From contig VERK01000164.1 in the NCBI GenBank assembly GCA_018882725.1, forward strand, positions 1 to 5,100: a stretch of DNA of 5,100 nucleotides. The letters are read 5' to 3'. The position numbers and the translations under genes are program-made. Positions 1 through 4,309 of the stretch are shown in pieces. The notes below the pieces were generated by a model. That model was not told where the DNA came from. It worked only from the letters and a program-made list of their open reading frames with translations, and did not search any database. Source of the stretch: Actinomycetota bacterium (GTDB taxonomy: Bacteria > Actinomycetota > Acidimicrobiia > Acidimicrobiales > Ilumatobacteraceae). Numbering within the stretch: the stretch's first letter is position 1; each line of letters opens with the position of its first letter.

Positions 1-33
1 CCGCAGAAGTGCGTGAAGAAGCACCGTGAGTGA
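1..33 (+). CDS. C-terminal end of an upstream gene (partial)
   Basis: Reading from base 1 gives P-Q-K-C-V-K-K-H-R-E and a TGA at 31-33. Nine of these ten codons end in G or C, as in the neighbouring genes, which favours this frame. The frame from base 3 also stays open to a TGA at 27-29, but its codons mostly end in A. The chosen frame overlaps the next gene's GTG start by 8 bp, suggesting the tail of the same operon. Ten residues are too few to assign a function. Confidence 0.4.
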   Translation, partial: PQKCVKKHRE

Positions 34-421
34 GAAGCGCGGCGCCTTGAAGTTCGTGTTGGCCACTCTGGCCTTCCTGTTGCCGATTGGCGCGGCGCTG
101 GCGATCGTCCTGGCTACCGCCAGTGGAAGCAACGAGCCTACTTCCGTCGTGGACGGCACAGTTCATACGTTTCAGATTCCGGCCGGCACGGCTGATCTCA
201 TGCGACGCGGACTTCTCACCGATGACCTGCTTCCGGAGCAGTACACCATCGCCCGTGGTGACACGATCGTCGTTATCAATGACGACGCCGAGGTGCATAC
301 TTACGGGCCCTTCACGGTGCGGCCGGGCGAAACACAGCGAATGACCTTCACCGAGCCCGGTTACTTCTTCGGGGTGTGCACCGTGGGTGACCACGAGACA
401 GCCACGATCACGGTCACCTGA
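26..421 (+). CDS. Membrane-anchored or secreted cupredoxin-like protein
   Basis: A 131-residue extracytoplasmic protein with a small cupredoxin (blue-copper fold) domain, probably carrying electrons or binding copper outside the membrane. The start is well fixed: GTG 26 is the first possible start after an in-frame stop at 14-16, with a GAAGAAG purine run just upstream. Residues 1-10 are basic (SEKRGALK) and 8-33 are hydrophobic, so this is either a signal peptide (possible A-T-A cleavage near 30-32) or an anchor. The domain covers about 45-131: a GDTIVVIND strand, His91 in EVHTYGPF, then the ligand loop GVCTVGDHE with Cys118 and His123. Cys-x4-His is azurin-like spacing, but no methionine follows where the axial ligand would sit. 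The gene lies 10 nt before a TlpA-type thioredoxin, consistent with copper-centre assembly or cytochrome maturation (inference). Fold fairly sure; partner unknown. Confidence 0.83.
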   Translation: MSEKRGALKFVLATLAFLLPIGAALAIVLATASGSNEPTSVVDGTVHTFQIPAGTADLMRRGLLTDDLLPEQYTIARGDTIVVINDDAEVHTYGPFTVRPGETQRMTFTEPGYFFGVCTVGDHETATITVT

Positions 422-431
422 CGGTCTCTCG

Positions 432-914
432 ATGAGTCGTTTCGGTCGTTCGTCTCGCTTCGTGTTGGCAGCGATCGCCTGTTGTCTCGTCGGGTGTGGG
501 GGAACAGGCCCGACGTCATTGACCGATGTTCCGGTGCTCGACCGTGACGGTCGCGCCACCACGATTGGCGCAACGATCGGTGACGAACCTCTGGTGGTTT
601 CGCTCTGGGCGGTCTGGTGTCAGCCGTGCAAGCGCGAGCTTCCCGAACTCGAACGCGTGGCGGCTGATCCGGGTTCCGGGGTCGACGTGTTGGCAGTCAA
701 CATCGGGGATGATCCTCAGCGTGTCGATCAGTTCTTGTCCGAACTCGGGATCGACCTTCCGGTGGCACTCGACGTCGACGGAGAAGTCCTCGAGGCGATT
801 GGCGCACCTTCGGTGCCCGTGACTGTGATCGTCGATGCAACGGGTCGCACCGTGTGGAAGAAGATCGGCGCGCTCGAGGAGGGTGAGGTCGAGAGCGCGA
901 TCAACGATCTGTGA
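432..914 (+). CDS. TlpA-like thioredoxin-fold lipoprotein
   Basis: A 160-residue thiol-disulfide oxidoreductase predicted to be lipid-anchored on the outer face of the membrane. The start at ATG 432 gives a textbook lipoprotein signal: basic MSRFGRSSR, a hydrophobic stretch at 10-20, and the lipobox L-V-G-C with Cys22 as the lipidated residue. An upstream in-frame ATG at 387 would add 15 polar residues ahead of the signal and overlap the cupredoxin gene by 35 nt, so it is unlikely. The thioredoxin domain has WCQPC at 62-66 (Cys63 and Cys66) in VSLWAVWCQPC, followed by KRELPEL, which is typical of TlpA/ResA proteins. The probable cis-proline is Pro129 in APSVPVTVIVD, followed by ATGRTVW. Family members reduce apocytochrome c or the CuA-site cysteines of cytochrome oxidase; the adjacent cupredoxin fits the copper alternative (inference). 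There is no clear Shine-Dalgarno; the 10-nt gap suggests coupling to the gene before. Confidence 0.9.
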   Translation: MSRFGRSSRFVLAAIACCLVGCGGTGPTSLTDVPVLDRDGRATTIGATIGDEPLVVSLWAVWCQPCKRELPELERVAADPGSGVDVLAVNIGDDPQRVDQFLSELGIDLPVALDVDGEVLEAIGAPSVPVTVIVDATGRTVWKKIGALEEGEVESAINDL

Positions 915-943
915 CCGCAGTCGGTGGCCGAGGACCAGTCGTG

Positions 944-1840
944 TCAGCGGCGGCGACGGCGCAGGGTTCCTTCGATTCGAGCGATTCGCGTGCGCGCCGG
1001 AGGGTGGGTCTCGAGAAGTCGCGACCATCGTGACCATCGCGACGATCGTTGGTCGTTGCGGGGCGTGGTCCGCCTGAGCGCTTCGGCCAGTTGACGTCCG
1101 TACCCCATGCTGATCACGCGTTGATCGGCCCGGAACTCGGCCGACCGTCCCACCACGTTGCTCAGTGCGTGGCTGGCCACGCTGCCGATCTCGAAGAACC
1201 ACGACAGTCCATTGAAGATCCCTGCGATCACGCGTCCCACGCGTCGGGCCGGGCCGGACGAGCGAGCGAACGTGTCGGATGCCGCCAGTGCGACGTTGCG
1301 CAGATACGCACCGAGTCGAGCAAGAGTGGTGACGGGAAGCATCAACCACTGCTGCACGGTGAGCGCGATCGTGTGCGAACCGAGGTGATGACAGAACTCG
1401 TGTGCGATGACTCCGCACAGAGCGTCGTGATCGAGGTGACGCGCGGCGTACGACGTGACCACCACCAGATGTCCGCCCGACGCGAAGGCGTTCACGGCGT
1501 CGGCGTCCACCACGCCCAGAGCGAAGCCGCGATCACGTACGTGAAGTGCTTGCGCGACTTCATTGAATGCGCGTTGGAGGCGAGGTGCCTCCTCGGCGGT
1601 GGGGCGCCGGGCTCCGATCAGTCGAGTGAGGACGACCCGTTGTACGACCGGTACGAAGAGAGCCAGACCAGCCACCACGTAGATGCCAGCCGCGGCGAAG
1701 TAAGAAATCTCGACCACCAGGTTCAGGGCCAGCCAGAACGGAACCATGGCAACGGCCCACAACGGCAGGACGGCGATCAACGGAATGGCCGCGAGAAGAG
1801 CGGCGCGGTCGAAATTCCGTGTTCCGCGCCGGTCGGCCAT
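944..1840 (-). CDS. M48-family (HtpX-like) membrane zinc metalloprotease
   Basis: A 298-residue integral-membrane protease, probably for membrane-protein quality control. Two hydrophobic segments lie at about 13-40 and 43-69. The M48 core follows: ADAVNAFASGG (113-123) and VVVTS, then HEFCH at 147-151 with His147 and His151 as zinc ligands and Glu148 as catalytic base. The third ligand is predicted to be Glu235 in SAEFRAD, and a C-terminal THPPARTRIARI (278-289) matches the family's usual THPP-R-RI end. Hydrophobic patches near 160-180 and 205-230 may add membrane contacts. The C-terminus is very basic and ends in five arginines. I chose ATG at 1840 because it puts MADRRG directly before the first membrane segment. 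ATG at 1879 would add 13 residues, and ATG at 1891 a further four, inside the divergent gene. It converges on the thioredoxin gene with 29 bp between stops. Confidence 0.9.
   Translation of the reverse strand: MADRRGTRNFDRAALLAAIPLIAVLPLWAVAMVPFWLALNLVVEISYFAAAGIYVVAGLALFVPVVQRVVLTRLIGARRPTAEEAPRLQRAFNEVAQALHVRDRGFALGVVDADAVNAFASGGHLVVVTSYAARHLDHDALCGVIAHEFCHHLGSHTIALTVQQWLMLPVTTLARLGAYLRNVALAASDTFARSSGPARRVGRVIAGIFNGLSWFFEIGSVASHALSNVVGRSAEFRADQRVISMGYGRQLAEALRRTTPRNDQRSSRWSRWSRLLETHPPARTRIARIEGTLRRRRR
1023..1049. repeat. Three-copy 9-bp imperfect tandem repeat inside the M48 gene
   Basis: The units are GACCATCGT (1023-1031), GACCATCGC (1032-1040) and GACGATCGT (1041-1049). The 9-bp period keeps frame and encodes, on the minus strand, successive R-S-S, R-W-S, R-W-S triplets (about residues 265-273) just before the conserved THPP segment. 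It probably arose by slippage or local duplication in a tolerant surface linker; no function is visible. Confidence 0.75.
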
Positions 1841-1865
1841 GGAGTCAGTCTTGCCGTTCGTGGGG

Positions 1866-1871
1866 TAGAAC
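1866..1871 (+). promoter_or_regulatory. Candidate -10 element for leaderless transcription of the esterase operon
   Basis: TAGAAC lies exactly 12 to 7 bases before the A of the esterase ATG at 1878, where a -10 box would sit if transcription began at the start codon. It keeps the important first T and A but lacks the final T. I see no convincing -35 and no good Shine-Dalgarno for this gene; the nearest purine run, GGGG at 1862-1865, is too far away. Leaderless transcripts are common in actinobacteria. This is weak, position-based evidence only. Confidence 0.2.
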
Positions 1872-1877
1872 TGAGCC

Positions 1878-2654
1878 ATGACCCAACACATCGATACCGC
1901 GCCGGTGATCCCGGGCGCCGAAGCCTGGAGCCATCACGGAACTCAGTCGGTGGGAGCACTGTGCATCCACGGATTCACCGGCAACCCGTCGTCGATGCGC
2001 GGAGTCGCCGAGGCATTCGCGGCCGCGGGGTATCACGTCGAGTTGCCGCGACTCCCTGGCCACGGAACAGCGGTGAGCGACATGCTCGCCACTCGCTGGT
2101 CGCACTGGTCGGGGGAAGTCGAATCCGCGTATCAGCGCCTGGCGCAGCGCGTCGACAAGGTGGTGGTGGCTGGCTTGTCGATGGGTGGATCACTCACGCT
2201 CTGGACCGCACTCAATCATCCCGAGGTCAGTGGCATCGTGTGCGTCAATCCGGCCGCACAACCGCAGGCGCAAGAGATGGTCGACATGGTCGAAGGCCTC
2301 ATCGCCGAAGGCACCGAGGTCTTCCCCGGTATCGGGTCCGACATCGCCGATCCGAACGTGACCGAGACCGCGTACCCCGAGACTCCGTTGCGCCCGTTGG
2401 TGTCGCTCGTGAAGGACGGCATCACGCCGATGGTTCCGCAGTACGGCAACTGCACGGTGCCGCTCCTGCTCATCACGTCGCGCAACGATCACGTGGTCGA
2501 TCCGGTGCAGAGCGACCAATTGGCCGAGCAGTGGGGCGGACCGGTCGAGCGCATCCTGCTCGATCGCAGTTACCACGTCGCGACTCAGGACTTCGACAAA
2601 GAGTTGATCTTCGAGTCGGCCGTGGCGTTCGCCGCCAAAGTCACTGCTTCGTAA
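1878..2654 (+). CDS. Est30-like carboxylesterase (alpha/beta hydrolase)
   Basis: A 258-residue cytoplasmic serine hydrolase expected to cleave short- to medium-chain carboxylic or monoacylglycerol esters. No signal peptide is present. Visible in order: the oxyanion-hole loop CIHGFTGNPSSM (29-40), a second family motif LPRLPGHGT (56-64), the nucleophile elbow G-L-S-M-G-G with Ser101, a variable cap-like region about 126-190, then VPLLLITSRNDHVVDP (194-209) with the likely catalytic Asp204, and RSYHVATQDFDKE (230-242) with His233. The last motif (S-x-H-V-x-T-x-D-x-D) is characteristic of the Est30/YvaK-type esterases and of their mycobacterial relatives. Length is normal. The start ATG 1878 is the first gene position after the divergent protease. 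It is followed after 6 nt by lgt, so probably heads an operon. The exact substrate cannot be read from sequence; monoacylglycerol lipase is the main alternative label. Confidence 0.9.
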   Translation: MTQHIDTAPVIPGAEAWSHHGTQSVGALCIHGFTGNPSSMRGVAEAFAAAGYHVELPRLPGHGTAVSDMLATRWSHWSGEVESAYQRLAQRVDKVVVAGLSMGGSLTLWTALNHPEVSGIVCVNPAAQPQAQEMVDMVEGLIAEGTEVFPGIGSDIADPNVTETAYPETPLRPLVSLVKDGITPMVPQYGNCTVPLLLITSRNDHVVDPVQSDQLAEQWGGPVERILLDRSYHVATQDFDKELIFESAVAFAAKVTAS

Positions 2655-2660
2655 ACGGCG

Positions 2661-3515
2661 ATGGTCGAAGTTCTCGACTCGCTCGTCGCGTCGCTCCCGA
2701 GCCCGGGTAGCGGCTCACTCGACATCGGCCCGCTCACGTTGCGTGCCTACGGCTTGATGATCGCCATCGGAGTGATCGTCGCGGTGCGGTGGGCCGGCCG
2801 TCGCTTCGAAGTCGCCGGAATCGGAGACGCTGATCTCGCGTCCGGGATGGCGTTGTGGGCGGTACCGGCAGGAGTGATCGGCGCGCGTCTGTATCACGTG
2901 GCCACCGACTGGCAGCGATTCTCCGATTCGCCCGGCGACATCATCAAGATCTGGGAAGGCGGCCTCGGAATTCCGGGCGGCATTCTTCTCGGCACCATCG
3001 TGGGTGTGTGGTACTTCAAGAAGAACGGCGTCTCGGTACCGCTCGCCTTGTGGGCGGTGGCGCCCACGCTGGCCATCGCACAGTCGATTGGTCGTTGGGG
3101 CAACTGGTTCAACCAAGAGTTGTTCGGACGACCGACCGACCTGCCGTGGGGGCTCGAGATCGACGCCAACAAAGTTGCCTCGGCTGGCTACGCGCCGGGA
3201 ACGCTCTTCCACCCGACCTTCTTGTACGAGTCGTTGTGGAACGCCGCGCTCGCGGTGGTTCTCGTGTTCCTGGGGCGGCGCATGCTGGCGTCGCGGCCGG
3301 CTCGACTGCTCGCGTGTTACGTCATCGGGTACGGAATCGGGCGCTTCTGGATCGAAGGACTGCGCATCGACCCGACCAAGGAGGGTGGCGGACTCCGCCT
3401 CAATCAGTGGATGTCGATCGTCCTGATCGTGGGCGGGGTGGCGTATCTGGTGTGGGCTCGGTTGCGGCCCGCCCCGACGGCGGTGGCCGACGGTGAAGTA
3501 CCGTCGGCTCCATGA
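2661..3515 (+). CDS. lgt: Prolipoprotein diacylglyceryl transferase
   Basis: Lgt transfers diacylglycerol from phosphatidylglycerol to the lipobox cysteine of prolipoproteins, the first step of lipoprotein maturation, in the cytoplasmic membrane. The 284 residues show about seven hydrophobic segments. Diagnostic motifs: RAYGLMIAIG (28-37, Tyr30), EGGLGIPGG (99-107), the Lgt signature IGRWGNWFNQELFGRPT (143-159; Arg145, Asn148, Glu153, Gly156), FHPTFLYES (183-191) and GYGIGRFWIEGLR (223-235; Tyr224, Arg228, Glu232). These match the E. coli residues recalled as essential, except that E. coli His103 aligns with Pro106 here. Actinobacterial Lgts also vary at that position, so I do not read it as loss of function. 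Start ATG 2661 lies 6 nt after the esterase stop, with no clear Shine-Dalgarno, so translation is probably coupled. The hydrophilic C-terminal tail (about 268-284) is encoded by DNA that also carries a strong hairpin. A natural substrate is the thioredoxin lipoprotein encoded at 432-914. Confidence 0.97.
   Translation: MVEVLDSLVASLPSPGSGSLDIGPLTLRAYGLMIAIGVIVAVRWAGRRFEVAGIGDADLASGMALWAVPAGVIGARLYHVATDWQRFSDSPGDIIKIWEGGLGIPGGILLGTIVGVWYFKKNGVSVPLALWAVAPTLAIAQSIGRWGNWFNQELFGRPTDLPWGLEIDANKVASAGYAPGTLFHPTFLYESLWNAALAVVLVFLGRRMLASRPARLLACYVIGYGIGRFWIEGLRIDPTKEGGGLRLNQWMSIVLIVGGVAYLVWARLRPAPTAVADGEVPSAP
3486..3508 (+). promoter_or_regulatory. Perfect 9-bp inverted repeat just before the crotonase start codon
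   Basis: GCCGACGGT (3486-3494) and ACCGTCGGC (3500-3508) are exact reverse complements separated by the five bases GAAGT. The hairpin lies in the last codons of lgt and ends 3 nt before the crotonase ATG at 3512. Another CCGACGG at 3474-3480 could compete for the same downstream arm. No T-run follows on either strand, so it is not a simple intrinsic terminator. It could mask the ribosome landing site, shape termination-reinitiation at the ATGA overlap, or be an RNA-processing or protein-binding site. The inverted repeat is certain; the role is inference. Confidence 0.6.
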
Positions 3516-4309
3516 CCGATCACGACTTCGCACTTCTCGACGTTCCCGTTGCCGGCGTGGGCGTTATCACGCTCAACAACCCCGATCGACTCAATGCCTG
3601 GAGCGGCCGGATCGCCGAGAGGTTCTGGGCGCGGATCGACGAAGCGCGCGATCGTGACGACATTCGCGTCGTGGTCATCACGGGCGCCGGACGCGGTTTC
3701 TGCCCGGGTGCCGACATGGACGCGCTCAATCAGATTCGCGCCAATCCCGGCGGTGGATCGGGTGCGGCGGTCGGTTCGCGTCGCTACAGCGAATTGATCG
3801 ACTACCCCAAGCCGGTGATCGCAGCCATCAACGGGGCCGCCGCCGGTGTCGGTCTCGTGCTCGCGATGTTCTGCGACATCCGCTTCGCGGCATCGGGTGC
3901 CAAGTTCACCACCGCGTTCAGTCGTCGTGGGCTCATCGCCGAGTACGGAGCATCATGGGCCTTGCCGCGATTGGTCGGACTGCCGCGGGCGCTCGATCTG
4001 CTGCTGTCGGGTCGCGTGTTCACATCCGACGAAGCCGGTGCGATGGGTTTCGTCAACGCGGTGGTCGCACCCGATCAACTCATGAGCCACACTCTCGCCT
4101 ACGCGTCCGATCTGGCTCAGAACTGCAGCCCCACCAGTTGGGCGGTCATGAAGAAGCAGGTGTACGGCGATCATGCGGTATCGGCCGACGAGGCGACGTC
4201 ACGTTCGCTGCCACTCATGGACGCGTCGTTGAAGAGGGCCGACTTCCAAGAAGGTGTGCAGTCGTACCTCGACAAGCGTCCGCCGAACTTCGCTCCGTTC
4301 AGCGGCTGA
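3512..4309 (+). CDS. Crotonase-fold acyl-CoA enzyme (enoyl-CoA hydratase/isomerase family)
   Basis: A 265-residue cytoplasmic enzyme acting on acyl-CoA thioesters. The two oxyanion-hole segments are clear: GRGFCPGADM (60-69) and AAINGAAAGVG (104-114), followed by AMFCDIRFAA (118-127). LPRLVGLPRA..LLLSGRVF (151-170), AGAMGFVNAVV (175-185) and the C-terminal FQEGVQSYLDKRPPNF (245-260) match the family from end to end, and the length is normal. By hand alignment to rat crotonase, both hydratase glutamates are replaced (Glu144 by Val116, Glu164 by Phe136). Glu144 here, in GLIAEYGASW, falls where PaaG-type and delta3,delta2-enoyl-CoA isomerases carry their catalytic acid. Isomerase-type chemistry is therefore at least as likely as hydration; substrate unknown. 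The start is ATG in the ATGA overlap with lgt, implying translational coupling. A strong hairpin ends 3 nt upstream. The stop overlaps galT from the other strand. Confidence 0.9.
   Translation: MTDHDFALLDVPVAGVGVITLNNPDRLNAWSGRIAERFWARIDEARDRDDIRVVVITGAGRGFCPGADMDALNQIRANPGGGSGAAVGSRRYSELIDYPKPVIAAINGAAAGVGLVLAMFCDIRFAASGAKFTTAFSRRGLIAEYGASWALPRLVGLPRALDLLLSGRVFTSDEAGAMGFVNAVVAPDQLMSHTLAYASDLAQNCSPTSWAVMKKQVYGDHAVSADEATSRSLPLMDASLKRADFQEGVQSYLDKRPPNFAPFSG
4299..4309. repeat. 11-bp palindrome forming the convergent overlap of two gene ends
   Basis: TCAGCGGCTGA is an inverted repeat with 4-bp arms around CGG and is exactly the overlap between the plus-strand crotonase gene and minus-strand galT. 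The TGA at 4307-4309 and the TCA at 4299-4301 (TGA on the other strand) are mirror images. The arms are too short, and no T-run follows, for a confident terminator call. Confidence 0.5.

Noticed and set aside
387..431. Upstream ATG at 387 as the thioredoxin start
   Set aside because: It would put 15 polar residues ahead of a well-formed lipoprotein signal peptide and overlap the cupredoxin gene by 35 nt.
925..937. Possible terminator between the thioredoxin and protease stops
   Set aside because: Read on the minus strand it forms only a 5-bp stem with one G-U pair and a 3-nt loop, and no T-run follows on either strand.
516..1418. A 300-codon minus-strand open frame across the thioredoxin and protease genes
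   Set aside because: It is antisense to the thioredoxin gene and in a different frame from the protease; the translation is Arg/His-rich with no recognisable domain.
1845..1874. TCAGT...ACTGA inverted repeat in the divergent gap as an operator
   Set aside because: The arms are only 5 bp and 20 bp apart, which is easily expected by chance; there is no second copy or regulator gene nearby.
2623..2637. TGGCG-TTCGC-CGCCA hairpin near the end of the esterase gene as an attenuator before lgt
   Set aside because: A 5-bp stem within GC-rich coding DNA, with no T-run or conserved context, is not distinguishable from chance.
1049..2710. A 553-codon open frame on the plus strand across the protease, the divergent starts and the esterase
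   Set aside because: It is antisense to an M48 protease with intact motifs and then out of frame with an esterase with an intact catalytic triad. Its product is low-complexity and rich in Arg, Gly and His, as expected for a shadow frame in GC-rich DNA.
2715..3533. A 272-codon minus-strand open frame opposite lgt
   Set aside because: It mirrors almost all of lgt, whose motifs are complete; the antisense product is charged and featureless.
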